Positions 1-9,201 are shown, counted from the stretch's first letter. The stretch is DNA of 64,000 bases from Streptomyces diastatochromogenes (GCA_001550305.1 LRTP01000286.1:1-64000), one strand, 5' to 3'. Notes: a model not told the origin generated them from the letters alone. A program made the numbers and translations.

Positions 1-1625
1 GCGTCGGCGTGCTGGACGGCGCCGAGCCGGTCGTCACCGAACCGCCCGCGACGGTGGACGGCGAGGCCCTGGCCCGTGAGATCGCCCGCCGCTCCTTCGT
101 CCTCGTGCGCAACCAAGGGGCTCTTCCGCTCGGGGGAGGGCACGGGGAAGCGCGCGGCGAAGGGCACAAGGTCGCCCTGATCGGCGCCGCAGCCCGCGAC
201 GCCCGCATCCTCGGCGGCGGCTCCGCCACCGTCTTCCCCGCCCGGGTCGTCCCGCCCCTCGACGCCCTCACCGCCGCTCTCCCCGAGGGCAGCCTCACGT
301 ACGCCGTCGGCGCCGACCCGAACGAGGAACTCGCCGTCGCCGACAGGGGGTTCACCCTGCGGGCCGTCTGCCGCGACCGGGACGGCGCGGTCATCGGCAC
401 CGGCTCGGCCCCCAACGGCCAGATCCAGTGGATGGGTGACGACCTCCCCGAGGGCGTCACCCACGCCACCCTCCACAGCGTCGAACTGACCGGCACCTTC
501 ACCCCGCGCGAGAGCGGCACCCACACCCTCGGCATCAAGGGCCTCGGCGCGTTCACGCTCACCGTCGACGGCACGGTCCACTTCGACGACATCCAGCGCG
601 GCACGAAGGACGACCCCTTCGAGGCGTTCTTCGGCGCCCCCGTCGAGCGCGCCCAGGTGGATCTCGTCGCCGGTGAGACGTACGAGGTGGCGTTGCGGCA
701 CGTCATCGTCGTCCCCGAGGGCGCGCCGCTGAAGGTGGTCGGCTTCGCACTCGCCCACCAGGACCCGCGCCGCGACCCCGACGAACTCATCGCCGAGGCC
801 GTCGAAGCCGCCCGCGCCGCCGACACCGCCGTCGTGGTGGTCGCCACCACCGACCGCGTCGAGTCCGAGGGCTTCGACCGCAAGGACCTCCGGCTGCCGG
901 GCCGTCAGGACGAGTTGGTGCACGCCGTCGCCGCCGCCAACCCGAACACCGTCGTGGTCGTCAACGCCGGCTCCCCGGTCGAGCTGCCGTGGCGCGAGGA
1001 CGTCGCGGCCGTACTGCTCAGCTGGTTCCCCGGCCAGGAGGGCGGCGCCGCCCTCGCCGACGTCCTCACCGGCGCCCACGAGCCCGGCGGCCGGCTGCCC
1101 ACCACCTGGGGCTCCCTCACGGCCGCCCCGGTCACCCAGGTGGTCCCGGCCGACGGCGAACTCCCGTACACCGAGGGCGTGTTCATCGGCTACCGCGCCT
1201 GGGAGAAGGAGAGCAGGACCCCCTCGTACGCCTTCGGACACGGCCTCGGCTACACCGACTGGACGTACGAGTCGATCGAGCTCGGCGACGGGGGTGCCGG
1301 TTCCGGTGTCGGTGCCGGTTCGGGTACGACGACGGTCACGGTCCGCGTCCGCAACTCCGGTGCGCGGGCCGGGCGCGAGGTCGTCCAGGTCTATCTGGCG
1401 CCCGTCGAGGCCGACGTCGAGCGTCCGGCCCGGTGGCTCGCCGCCTTCGCGGGTGTCGAGGCGGGCCCCGGCGAGAGCGTCGACGTCGTCCTCGTCCTCC
1501 CGCGCCGGGCCTTCGAGGTCTGGGACGAGAGCACCGGAGCCTGGGTGTTTGTGAAGGGTTCGTACGAGATTGCTGCGGGTCGCTCGATCGTCGACCGTCG
1601 GGTCGCGGCGACGATTAACGTCTGA
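1..1625 (+). CDS. GH3 family beta-glucosidase, 5' truncated by window edge
   Basis: The open frame enters from the left edge (first full codon at base 3), so the N-terminal TIM barrel with the catalytic aspartate lies outside. What is visible is the second GH3 half: a stretch like the C-terminal alpha/beta sandwich, a PA14-like insert (around codons 155-240, with FTPRESGTHTL and a following VDG), the rest of the sandwich with the KDLRLPG, NAGSPVELPW and GRLPTTWG signatures, and a fibronectin-III-like tail (REVVQVYL, ending in an immunoglobulin-like strand set). The PA14 insert is typical of GH3 enzymes acting on plant-derived oligosaccharides. No secretion signal can be judged. A hairpin terminator follows directly. 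The family is certain; the substrate is unknown. Confidence 0.9.
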   Translation, partial: VGVLDGAEPVVTEPPATVDGEALAREIARRSFVLVRNQGALPLGGGHGEARGEGHKVALIGAAARDARILGGGSATVFPARVVPPLDALTAALPEGSLTYAVGADPNEELAVADRGFTLRAVCRDRDGAVIGTGSAPNGQIQWMGDDLPEGVTHATLHSVELTGTFTPRESGTHTLGIKGLGAFTLTVDGTVHFDDIQRGTKDDPFEAFFGAPVERAQVDLVAGETYEVALRHVIVVPEGAPLKVVGFALAHQDPRRDPDELIAEAVEAARAADTAVVVVATTDRVESEGFDRKDLRLPGRQDELVHAVAAANPNTVVVVNAGSPVELPWREDVAAVLLSWFPGQEGGAALADVLTGAHEPGGRLPTTWGSLTAAPVTQVVPADGELPYTEGVFIGYRAWEKESRTPSYAFGHGLGYTDWTYESIELGDGGAGSGVGAGSGTTTVTVRVRNSGARAGREVVQVYLAPVEADVERPARWLAAFAGVEAGPGESVDVVLVLPRRAFEVWDESTGAWVFVKGSYEIAAGRSIVDRRVAATINV

Positions 1626-1648
1626 CGCGGGACGAGTCCACCCCGAGC

Positions 1649-1684
1649 AGCCCCGGTCCGGAACCTGACATCCGGATCGGGGCT
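1649..1684 (+). terminator. Hairpin terminator after the GH3 gene
   Basis: Arms 1649-1662 and 1671-1684 are complementary over 14 bp with one G-U pair and an 8-base loop. It lies 24 bases after the stop codon and before the next gene. Confidence 0.7.
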
Positions 1685-1751
1685 CGTCGGTTCTCGGCCA
1701 CCTGTGGCAGACTCGCGGGCCGGAACACGCCGGTTCGGGGGAGAACAACGC

Positions 1752-2588
1752 ATGTACCCAGGTCAACAGCCAGGCCCGTACTCACCGCAGGGGCCCTATC
1801 AGGGGCAGCAGCCCTCCTACCCGCCGCCGCAGCAGTTCCCGTACCCGCCTCAATACCAGCAGCAGCCCCAGGCCCCCCAACAGCACCTGGGCGAGGGCGA
1901 GATGCGGCTGGATCCCCACCTCACCCCCGACCAGCGACAGCGGGTGCTGCGCATCCAGCAGCAGGCGAAGACATACGCGTACGGCTTCGTCCTCGGCATC
2001 CCGCTGACCTTCGGCGGCGCCCACTACGGCATCACGCGGACACCGGTCGGCTTCGCGGCCACGGCCGTGGGACTGGTCGCCGTGGCCGTCGGCCTCTTCG
2101 CCATGACACGGATGCGGGCCCTCAAGCAGCAGCTGCGCCTGATCACCCCGGACGCCTGGCGCTCCCCGGCCGCGCATCTGCCGGGCGCACGCAAGGCCGC
2201 CACCCTCGCCGCGTACCTCAACGGCGTACTCGTCCTGCTGTCCCTCGGCGCCGCGGGCTATCTGCTCTACAAGGGCGCCGGATGGGGCGCGTACGGCAAC
2301 TCGTTCGGCTTCGGCGCCCTGGTGCTCGGCGCGTTCATCCCGTTCGGCATGGGCATCGCCGCCGCCACGACGATCCCGCAGCTGCTGCGGGTGATCCCGG
2401 CCGGCGCCAAGGTCGGCCGGAGCCTGTACTCGATCATCATGGTGCTGGCCACCACCGTGCTCGTGGAGGGGATCAAGGGCAAGTCCCCGCTCCCCGCGCT
2501 GATCGGGGCCGTGGTGGTCGCGGTCTGCCTCGGCGCGATGACCCTGCTGGGCAGGGCCACCAAGCGGATGCGCGGCGAGCGCGTCTGA
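1752..2588 (+). CDS. Integral membrane protein with Pro/Gln/Tyr-rich N-terminus
   Basis: 278 residues from the ATG at 1752, preceded by gggggag. Residues 1-50 are a cytoplasmic-looking P/Q/G/Y-rich tail (repeated YPP, QQP, PYPP). They are followed by about six hydrophobic segments (for example FVLGIPLTFGG, AVGLVAVAVGLFAM, LNGVLVLLSLGAAGYLL, FGALVLGAFIPFG, and two near the C-terminus around TTVLVEGIKGK and AVVVAVCLGAM). I recognise no catalytic motif. Low-complexity tails of this sort are common on Streptomyces membrane proteins. An upstream in-frame start at 1704 would add 16 residues without a good ribosome site. Function unknown. Confidence 0.8.
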   Translation: MYPGQQPGPYSPQGPYQGQQPSYPPPQQFPYPPQYQQQPQAPQQHLGEGEMRLDPHLTPDQRQRVLRIQQQAKTYAYGFVLGIPLTFGGAHYGITRTPVGFAATAVGLVAVAVGLFAMTRMRALKQQLRLITPDAWRSPAAHLPGARKAATLAAYLNGVLVLLSLGAAGYLLYKGAGWGAYGNSFGFGALVLGAFIPFGMGIAAATTIPQLLRVIPAGAKVGRSLYSIIMVLATTVLVEGIKGKSPLPALIGAVVVAVCLGAMTLLGRATKRMRGERV

Positions 2589-2609
2589 CGGTCGGTCGCC
2601 GGTCGTCGG

Positions 2610-3590
2610 CTACTGGTCGCGGACGCCGAACCCGTACACGGTCTCCGACCGGTACACCCCGCCCGGCCGCAGTTCCGTGCTCGGGAACTCGGGCCGGTTG
2701 GGGGAGTCGGGGAAGTGCTGGGTCTCCAGCGCGACGCCGTCCCCGGGGGTGAAGGGGTCGCTCAGGTGCTCCGCGGTGTACAGCTGGAGCCCGGGTTCGG
2801 TGGTCGCGACCGTCAGCGTCCGCCCGGAGGACGGGTCGTGCAGCTCGGCGACCTCGACGGCGGTCTGCGTGAGCCCCTTGTCGAGGACGAGGTTGTGGTC
2901 GTAGCCGGCGCCGACCTTCCGTGCCGTACGGAAGTCGAACCGCGTCCCGTCGACGGCCGCCAGCGCCCCGGTGGGGATCAGATCGGCGTCCACCGGCGTC
3001 AACCGTGAGGCGTCCAGGCGGAGTTCGTGGCCGCCGGCGTTGCCCGTACCGGCCAGGTTCCAGTACGTGTGGTTCGTCAGGTTCACCACGGTCGGCGCGT
3101 CCGTGACCGCCTCGTACGCGATCCCCAGCGCGCCCGCCTCGTCCAGCGTGTACGTCGCCGAGACCTCCAGACGGCCCGGGAAGCCCTCCTCGCCGTGCGG
3201 GGAGACCCTGGTCAGGCGCAGCCCGTGATCGACCGGCTCCGCGTCCCACACCCGCTTGTCGAAGCCGCGCTCCCCGCCGTGCAGGGAGTTGGGCGGGTTG
3301 TTCTGCGCCAGGTGATAGGTGAGGCCGTCGAGCAGGAAGCGGCCCCCGGCGATCCGGTTCGCGTACCGCCCGACGAGCGCCCCGAAGTACGGCCCCGTGT
3401 GCGTCAGATAGCCGTCGAGGTCGGAGAACCCCAGCACCACGTCCGCGCGCACCCCGTCCCGGTCCGGGACCTCGACCGACTGGACGATCCCGCCGTACGT
3501 CAGGATCCGCACCCGCACCCCGGCACGCTCCAGCGTCCAGCGGTGGACCGGGGTGCCGTCGGGAAGAGTGCCGAAGAATTCGCAGTGCAT
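2610..3590 (-). CDS. galM: Aldose 1-epimerase (mutarotase)
   Basis: 326 residues, usual length for GalM. It interconverts alpha and beta anomers of aldohexoses in the cytoplasm. Family landmarks are all present: SLHGG with H104, the NHTYWNL block with H174 (the catalytic base/acid pair partner), D231 in DHNLVLD, and the catalytic glutamate E289 in ETQHFPDSPN. No signal peptide. It lies downstream of the SGNH lipoprotein gene on the same strand, separated by a 120-base region full of inverted repeats that would separate or attenuate transcription. Substrate (glucose, galactose or arabinose) cannot be told from sequence. Confidence 0.93.
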   Translation of the reverse strand: MHCEFFGTLPDGTPVHRWTLERAGVRVRILTYGGIVQSVEVPDRDGVRADVVLGFSDLDGYLTHTGPYFGALVGRYANRIAGGRFLLDGLTYHLAQNNPPNSLHGGERGFDKRVWDAEPVDHGLRLTRVSPHGEEGFPGRLEVSATYTLDEAGALGIAYEAVTDAPTVVNLTNHTYWNLAGTGNAGGHELRLDASRLTPVDADLIPTGALAAVDGTRFDFRTARKVGAGYDHNLVLDKGLTQTAVEVAELHDPSSGRTLTVATTEPGLQLYTAEHLSDPFTPGDGVALETQHFPDSPNRPEFPSTELRPGGVYRSETVYGFGVRDQ

Positions 3591-3610
3591 GATCGAAAGC
3601 CTAGGCCAAG

Positions 3611-3716
3611 GATCCGAACGACAGGGCCTAGGGCCTGCCGTTCGGATCAGGTCGTTTCAGGAGACGGTGCGTGCCAGACCCCGTGGCCCAGGCCTGATCC
3701 GAACGGCAGGCCCTAG
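3611..3716 (-). repeat. Nested inverted repeats between SGNH lipase and galM
   Basis: A perfect 24-bp inverted repeat (3628-3651 and 3693-3716) surrounds a 41-base loop. A third near-copy at 3611-3631 can pair instead with 3634-3648 (15 bp, one mismatch). The lipase stop codon (3713-3715) lies inside the outer arm. The layout suits a terminator or attenuator for minus-strand transcription with two mutually exclusive folds. Confidence 0.75.
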
Positions 3717-4615
3717 CTCACCGGCTTCGTCGCCGTCACCACCCGATAGGCCATCTCCGCGAGCCGCGCCTGCCCGTCCCTGCTCGGGTGGAACCAGTCC
3801 CAGTGGCTCAGCTGGTCCGTGCCGAAGCGGTAGTCGAAGACCGCGCCCCCGTCGAAGCGGCAGTGCTGGTCCTTGGCGCACACCTCCTTCAGGACCTGGT
3901 TGTACGCCTCCACCCGGTCCTGCACCGTCGTGCGCCGCCGCATCGCCGTCGTGGTCAGGGAGTCCGCGTCGCCCAGCATCGAGGGGCAGATACCCAGCTT
4001 CCAGATCTGCTTGCCCAGCGGGTTGCTCCGGCCCTCGGACCACAGTCGCTTCAGATCCGGCACGCTCGACACGTACACCTGGGTCTTGGGCAGCGCCTTG
4101 CGCAGCGTGTCCATGGCGTCCTCGAACTCGGCGCGGAACTCGGCGACGGGGGTCATCGCCGACACCGACGAGCGGCAGGCGTCGTTCGCGCCCGCCATCA
4201 CGGTCACCAGCTCCGGCTTGTTCGTGACGGCCTGTGCCATCTGGTCGGGGAGATCCGCCATCCGGGCACCGGTCACCGCGTAGTTCCAGCTGCGCTCGGC
4301 GGCCCCGGCCTGCCCGAGCAGCCGCACGGCGAGGCTCTTGACCTTCGTGTCGCTGCCGGTCGCCCAGGACACCTCCGGACAGTCGGACAGCACGGTGCAC
4401 GCGTCGAAGCCGCGGGTGATGGAGTCCCCGACGGCGGCCATCGACGTCGGGCTGCGGTCCCAGGTGGGGGTCGGCTTCGGGAACGCCTTGGCCGTCGTGC
4501 CCCGGGGCGCCGGGGAGTTGTCACCGACGGCGTCGCAGCCGGCGACGGCGACGCCCAGGAGAGCCGCCGACGCGATGGCGAGGGCGGCCCGAGAACGGTG
4601 AATCCTGTGACGCAT
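3713..4615 (-). CDS. SGNH/GDSL-family hydrolase lipoprotein
   Basis: 300 residues from the ATG at 4615. An upstream GTG/ATG frame is possible, but this start puts the signal peptide at the N-terminus. Residues 1-27 form a lipoprotein signal (RSRAAL, hydrophobic core, then VAVAGC with Cys27 as the lipid anchor), so the protein is tethered outside the membrane. SGNH blocks follow: GDSITRG with the nucleophile Ser, a Gly block near VTGARMADLP, GANDAC with Asn, and DWFHPS with Asp and His close to the C-terminus. Such enzymes are esterases or lipases acting on acyl or acetyl esters. The natural substrate is unknown. A transcript would run into the inverted repeats before galM. Confidence 0.88.
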   Translation of the reverse strand: MRHRIHRSRAALAIASAALLGVAVAGCDAVGDNSPAPRGTTAKAFPKPTPTWDRSPTSMAAVGDSITRGFDACTVLSDCPEVSWATGSDTKVKSLAVRLLGQAGAAERSWNYAVTGARMADLPDQMAQAVTNKPELVTVMAGANDACRSSVSAMTPVAEFRAEFEDAMDTLRKALPKTQVYVSSVPDLKRLWSEGRSNPLGKQIWKLGICPSMLGDADSLTTTAMRRRTTVQDRVEAYNQVLKEVCAKDQHCRFDGGAVFDYRFGTDQLSHWDWFHPSRDGQARLAEMAYRVVTATKPVS

Positions 4616-4871
4616 CCCCTGGTCCCCTCGTTCGTCAAGCACGATTGCTCAGCACGATTGCTCAGCACCCATGCGACACGGTTGGCCGACACCCCGCAGT
4701 ACGCGACCGGTCGCACCGCGTCCCCTTGGGTGAAACCTCAATGTTTCTGGGCGCTGGGACCGACGGTACGTCACACTCCTTGCGCCGCCGCACGGTAGCC
4801 TCGCCACGTGGCCGCCCTGCCACAGCCTTTCCGCTAAGTTACAAGATGTCTCGCTCTGTCCGGAGGCCCCA

Positions 4872-5366
4872 GTGACGACACGTGGAGTTCTCTACGTGCA
4901 CTCCGCGCCCCGCGCGCTGTGCCCGCACGTCGAGTGGGCGGTCGCGGGCGTGCTCGGTACCCGCGTCAACCTCGACTGGATCCGGCAACCCGCCTCGCCG
5001 GGCACCTGGAGATCCGAGTTCTCCTGGAAGGGCGAGGTCGGCACCGCCTCCAAGCTGGCCTCCGCGCTGCGCGGCTGGCAGATGCTGCGCTTCGAGGTCA
5101 CCGCCGAGCCCTGCCCCACGGCCGAGGGCGAGCGCTACAGCTGCACCCCCGAGCTGGGCATCTTCCACGCCGTCACCGGAATCCACGGCGACATCCTGAT
5201 CCCCGAGGACCGCCTGCGCGCCGCCCTCCTGCGCTCCCAGCGCGGCGAGAGCGACCTGGAGTCCGACCTCGCCAAACTCCTGGGCAAGCCCTGGGACGAC
5301 GAACTGGAACCCTTCCGCTACGCGGGCGAGGGCGCTCCCGTCCGCTGGCTCCACCAGGTCGTTTGA
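4872..5366 (+). CDS. DUF3145 family protein
   Basis: 164 residues from a GTG at 4872 with ggagg nine bases upstream. The sequence (RGVLYVHSAPRAL near the start, WAVAGVLG, conserved W and C residues) is what I recall for the DUF3145 family, found next to fabF across Streptomyces. It is convergent with fabF and separated from it by a dispersed repeat and a strong hairpin. No catalytic motif or membrane segment is visible. Function unknown; its conserved position beside fatty acid synthesis may be historical. Confidence 0.8.
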   Translation: MTTRGVLYVHSAPRALCPHVEWAVAGVLGTRVNLDWIRQPASPGTWRSEFSWKGEVGTASKLASALRGWQMLRFEVTAEPCPTAEGERYSCTPELGIFHAVTGIHGDILIPEDRLRAALLRSQRGESDLESDLAKLLGKPWDDELEPFRYAGEGAPVRWLHQVV

Positions 5367-5401
5367 CTCTTAGTCGCCCTCAGGGGCAGCGCCCTGTTTT
5401 T

Positions 5402-5433
5402 AGGGGCGCGGGGAACTGCGCGACCAGCCCCCA
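5402..5433 (+). repeat. Dispersed intergenic repeat, copy 1
   Basis: A ~32-base element (core GGGGCGCGGGGAACTGCGCG followed by ACCAGCCCCCA) that recurs at 11330, 14378 (inverted) and 19393, always just after a gene end. It is self-complementary at its tips and resembles the widespread Streptomyces intergenic repeat. Confidence 0.8.
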
Positions 5434-5460
5434 CACACCCGCACCCGATGACCAAGCACA

Positions 5461-5495
5461 TGTGGCCCGGACTCCGACAGGGAGTCCGGGCCACA
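5461..5495. terminator. Bidirectional hairpin between DUF3145 and fabF
   Basis: Perfect 15-bp arms (5461-5475 and 5481-5495) with a 5-base loop between two convergent genes. It can end transcription from both sides. Confidence 0.85.
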
Positions 5496-5523
5496 CGCCG
5501 GTTCAGTACACCTACGGCCGAAT

Positions 5524-6795
5524 TCAGATCGTACGGAACGCCAGCACCACGTTGTGCCCACCGAACCCGAACGAGTCGTTCAGGGCGGCGATGCGGCCCT
5601 CGACAGGCAGCTTGCGAGCCTCCCCGCGCACGATGTCGGCGTTCGCCTCGGCCTCGGGGTCGAGGTTCTCGACGTTGATGGTCGGCGGAGCGATCCGGTG
5701 GTACAGCGCCAGCACCGACGCCACCGACTCCACACCCCCCGCGCCACCGAGGAGATGACCGGTCATCGACTTGGTCGCGGAGACCGCCATGTGGTCGGCG
5801 TCGTCCCCGAAGACCTTGCGCAGCGCCTTCAGTTCCGCCACGTCACCGGCGGGCGTCGAGGTCGCGTGCGCGTTCACGTGCACGATCTCGGCCGGGTCCA
5901 GGTCGGTGTTGTCGAGCAGGTTCTGCAGGGCGTGGGAGATGCCACGCCCCTCCGGCTCCGGCTGCACGATGTCGTGGCCGTCGGCGGAGATGCCCTGGCC
6001 GACCGCCTCCGCGTACACCCGGGCCCCGCGCTTGGCGGCGTGCTCGGCGGACTCCAGGACGAGGACGCCGGCGCCCTCACCGAGGACGAAGCCGTCACGG
6101 GCGACGTCGTAGGGGCGCGAGGCGCCCTGCGGGTCGTCGTTGTTCTTGGACATCGCCATCATGTTGCCGAACGCGGCGATGGGCAGCGGGTGGATCGCCG
6201 CCTCCGTACCACCGGCGACGACGACGTCGGCGCGCCCGGTGCGGATCATCTCGATGGCGTAGCCGATGGCCTCGGCGCCCGAGGCGCAGGCGGAGACGGG
6301 GGTGTGCACGCCGGCGCGGGCGCCGACGAGCAGACCCACGTTGGCGGACGGGCCGTTCGGCATGAGCATGGGAACGGTGTGCGGGGAGACGCGGCGGACG
6401 CCCTTCTCCTTCAGCACGTCGTACTGGTCGAGCAGCGTCGTCACGCCACCGATGCCGGAGGCGATGACGGTGCCGAGCCGGTCCGGGTCGACGGAGGCGT
6501 CGTCGCCGGCCTTGTCGGTGAAACCGGCGTCGGCCCAGGCTTCCTTGGCGGCGATCAGAGCGAACTGCGCCGAGCGGTCGAGACGGCGGGCCTGCGGGCG
6601 GGGGATGACCTCGCCCGGCTCCACGGCGATCTGCGCCGCGATTCGGACCGCCTGGTCGGCGGCCCAGTCCTGCTCCAGGGCGCGGACACCGGACTTGCCG
6701 GCGACGAGGCCCTCCCAGGTAGAGGCTGCGTCGCCACCCAGCGGTGTGGTTGCGCCGATACCGGTGACGACCACGGTGCGATTGGTCGAGCTCAC
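5524..6795 (-). CDS. fabF: 3-oxoacyl-ACP synthase II (KAS II)
   Basis: 423 residues. It condenses malonyl-ACP with a growing acyl-ACP in type II fatty acid synthesis. The Cys-His-His triad is visible: C170 in VSACASG, H310 in NAHATSTP and H347 in SMTGHLLG, with the conserved Lys five residues before H347. GFGGHN closes the C-terminus. It is the last gene of the fabD-fabH-acpP-fabF operon, 106 bases after acpP. Length and motifs are those of an ordinary housekeeping KAS II and not a polyketide chain-length factor, because the active Cys is intact. Confidence 0.96.
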   Translation of the reverse strand: MSSTNRTVVVTGIGATTPLGGDAASTWEGLVAGKSGVRALEQDWAADQAVRIAAQIAVEPGEVIPRPQARRLDRSAQFALIAAKEAWADAGFTDKAGDDASVDPDRLGTVIASGIGGVTTLLDQYDVLKEKGVRRVSPHTVPMLMPNGPSANVGLLVGARAGVHTPVSACASGAEAIGYAIEMIRTGRADVVVAGGTEAAIHPLPIAAFGNMMAMSKNNDDPQGASRPYDVARDGFVLGEGAGVLVLESAEHAAKRGARVYAEAVGQGISADGHDIVQPEPEGRGISHALQNLLDNTDLDPAEIVHVNAHATSTPAGDVAELKALRKVFGDDADHMAVSATKSMTGHLLGGAGGVESVASVLALYHRIAPPTINVENLDPEAEANADIVRGEARKLPVEGRIAALNDSFGFGGHNVVLAFRTI

Positions 6796-6901
6796 GGGAA
6801 TTCTTTCTCCAAATACGAGGATTCAGCGGCGCCACCGCCGGGTGGCGGGGCAACGGACTGATCGGTGGACCGGGCCGGGCGAACCGGGCCCGATCGCTGG
6901 A

Positions 6902-7150
6902 TCAGGCCTGGTGCTTGAGGATGTAGTCGGTCGCGTCGCCGACGGTCTTGAGGTTCTTGACGTCGTCGTCCGGGATCTTGACGTCGAAGCGCTCTTCGGC
7001 GGCGACGACGACCTCGACCATGGACAGCGAGTCGACGTCCAGGTCGTCGGTGAAGGACTTGTCCAGCTGGACGTCCTCGGTGGGGATCCCGGCGATCTCG
7101 TTCACGATCTCGGCGAGACCTTCGACGATCTCTTCCTGAGTGGCGGCCAT
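6902..7150 (-). CDS. acpP: Acyl carrier protein
   Basis: 82 residues, acidic. Ser41 in DVDSLSMVE is the phosphopantetheine attachment site. Helix pattern and length match bacterial fatty-acid ACPs. It lies between fabH and fabF in the minus-strand operon and would carry the growing chain among FabD, FabH and FabF products. Confidence 0.96.
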   Translation of the reverse strand: MAATQEEIVEGLAEIVNEIAGIPTEDVQLDKSFTDDLDVDSLSMVEVVVAAEERFDVKIPDDDVKNLKTVGDATDYILKHQA

Positions 7151-7227
7151 GTCAGGCGCTCCTTCGGTGTGTATCCAGAGAGGGTTGGCGGTATTCCGTA
7201 CGGACCGGATGATCCGGCACGGAGTGC

Positions 7228-8259
7228 CTAGGGGAGAGTAACGACCGTCGCGGCGTACACGAGACCCGCCCCGAAGCCGATGACGAGCGCGGTGTCGCCG
7301 CTCTTCGCCTCGCCGGTCGCCAGAAGCCGCTCCATCGCGAGCGGGATCGAGGCGGCCGAGGTGTTGCCGGTGGTGCGTACGTCACGCGCGACCGTGACGT
7401 GCTGCGGCAGTTTCAACGTCTTCACCATCGAGTCGATGATCCGCTCGTTGGCCTGGTGGGGAATGAAGACGTCCAGGTCGTCCGCGGTGATTCCGGCCGC
7501 GTCCAGCGCCTGCTGGGCGACCTTCGCCATCTCGAACACGGCCCAGCGGAACACCGCCTGGCCCTCCTGCGTGATCGCAGGGAACTTGATCTCGCCCTTG
7601 GAGTCGAGGGGAAGCTCCGACACGTCGCCGATGCGGAAACGGTCCCACGGCACGGTCTGCTTGATCGTGCCGGCCTTGTCGCCCTCGCTGCCCCACACGG
7701 TCGGGCCGATGTGCGGCTCCTCGGAGGGGCCCACGACGACCGCGCCCGCGCCGTCACCGAACAGGAAGGCCGTCGCACGGTCCTCCAGGTCGGTCAGGTC
7801 GGACAGCCGCTCCACGCCGATGACGAGGACGTACTCCGCCGAACCCTCGACGATCATGCCCTTGGCGAGCGTGAGGCCGTAGCCGAAGCCCGCGCAGCCG
7901 GCCGAGATGTCGAACGCGGCGGCCTTCTGCGTGCCGAGCTTGTCGGCGATCTCCGTCGCGACGGCCGGAGTCTGGCTGAAGTGCGAGACGGTCGAGACGA
8001 CCACGGCGCCGATCTGGTCGGCGTTGATCCCGGCGTCGGCGATGGCCTTGCCGGACGCCTCGATCGACATCGCGGCGACGGTCTCCTCGTCGGAGGCCCA
8101 GTGCCGGGTCTCGATGCCGGAGCGCGAGCGGATCCACTCGTCGGAGGAGTCGATCGTCTCGAGGATCACCTCGTTCGGCACGACCCGGACGGGACGGTAG
8201 CCGCCCACACCCAGGATCCGCGCGTACGGGGCGCCCTTGCTGGGCCTGATCTTCGACAT
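7228..8259 (-). CDS. fabH: 3-oxoacyl-ACP synthase III (KAS III)
   Basis: 343 residues. It starts fatty acid chains by condensing an acyl-CoA primer with malonyl-ACP. Catalytic Cys122 (ISAGCAGFG), His268 (IPHQANER) and Asn299 (TTGNTSAAS) are all present. Streptomyces enzymes usually accept branched primers from amino acid breakdown, which gives iso and anteiso fatty acids; that is family knowledge and is not readable here. It follows fabD by 15 bases and precedes acpP by 77. Confidence 0.96.
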   Translation of the reverse strand: MSKIRPSKGAPYARILGVGGYRPVRVVPNEVILETIDSSDEWIRSRSGIETRHWASDEETVAAMSIEASGKAIADAGINADQIGAVVVSTVSHFSQTPAVATEIADKLGTQKAAAFDISAGCAGFGYGLTLAKGMIVEGSAEYVLVIGVERLSDLTDLEDRATAFLFGDGAGAVVVGPSEEPHIGPTVWGSEGDKAGTIKQTVPWDRFRIGDVSELPLDSKGEIKFPAITQEGQAVFRWAVFEMAKVAQQALDAAGITADDLDVFIPHQANERIIDSMVKTLKLPQHVTVARDVRTTGNTSAASIPLAMERLLATGEAKSGDTALVIGFGAGLVYAATVVTLP

Positions 8260-8274
8260 GCTCTGTCGGCTCCT

Positions 8275-9201
8275 TTAGGCGGAGGCGTGCTCGGCGATGA
8301 GCTCGCGAGCCGCGTCGAGGTCGTCGGGGGTCTTCAGCGCCAGGGTCTTCACACCCGGCAGCGCGCGCTTGGCGAGCCCGGTCAGGGTGCCGCCCGGGCA
8401 GACCTCGATCAGCGCGGTCGCGCCGAGCTCCTGGAAGGTCTCCATGCACAGGTCCCAGCGGACCGGGTTCGCGACCTGGCCGACCAGTCGCTGCACGACC
8501 TCGGCGCCGGTCGTGACGACCTCGCCGTCCTTGTTCGAGACGTACGCGATCTTCGGGTCCACGGGGCTCAGGGCCTCGGCGGCCTGCGCCAGCTTCGCGA
8601 CCGCGGGTGCCATGTGGTGCGTGTGGAACGCGCCGGCGACCTTCAGGGCCACCACGCGGCGGACGCCCTCGGGCTTGTCCGCCTCCAGGGCGGCCAGCTG
8701 CTCCAGCGTGCCGGCGGCCACGATCTGGCCCCCACCGTTCACGTTCGCCGGGGTCAGACCGAGCTTCTCCAGGTGCGGGACCGTGGTCTCGGGGTCCCCG
8801 CCGAGCAGCGCCGACATACCGGTCGCGGTGATCGCGGCGGCCTCGGCCATCGCCAGACCCCGGGTGCGCACGAGCTTCAGCGCGGCCGTGGCGTCGAGCA
8901 CGCCCGCGAACGCGGCGGCGGTGATCTCACCGACGCTGTGACCGGCGACGGCACCGGGGCCGAGCTCGGCGACGTCACCGAGCGCGGCGGCGGAGAGGAG
9001 ACCGGCGGCGACCAGGAGCGGCTGCGCGACAGCCGTGTCCCGGATCTCGTCCGCGTCTGCCTGTGTGCCGTAGCGGGCAAGGTCGAGCCCGATGGCGTCC
9101 GACCACGCGGCGAGGCGGTCGGCGGCACCGGGGAGATCGAGCCAAGGGGTCAGGAAGCCAGGCGTCTGAGCGCCCTGGCCGGGAGCGACGAGTACGAGCA
9201 C
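8275..9201 (-). CDS. fabD: Malonyl-CoA:ACP malonyltransferase
   Basis: 308 residues from a GTG at 9201 (another in-frame GTG at 9207 would add two residues). The open frame runs further upstream, but homologous sequence begins at the LVLVAPGQGAQ block, so the long upstream start is rejected. It moves malonyl groups from CoA to ACP. The nucleophile Ser89 lies in GHSVGE, and a His is in the GAFHTHHM block. It is the first gene of the fab operon, 90 bases after the fasR stop on the same strand, and may be read from its own promoter or from read-through. Confidence 0.95.
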   Translation of the reverse strand: MLVLVAPGQGAQTPGFLTPWLDLPGAADRLAAWSDAIGLDLARYGTQADADEIRDTAVAQPLLVAAGLLSAAALGDVAELGPGAVAGHSVGEITAAAFAGVLDATAALKLVRTRGLAMAEAAAITATGMSALLGGDPETTVPHLEKLGLTPANVNGGGQIVAAGTLEQLAALEADKPEGVRRVVALKVAGAFHTHHMAPAVAKLAQAAEALSPVDPKIAYVSNKDGEVVTTGAEVVQRLVGQVANPVRWDLCMETFQELGATALIEVCPGGTLTGLAKRALPGVKTLALKTPDDLDAARELIAEHASA

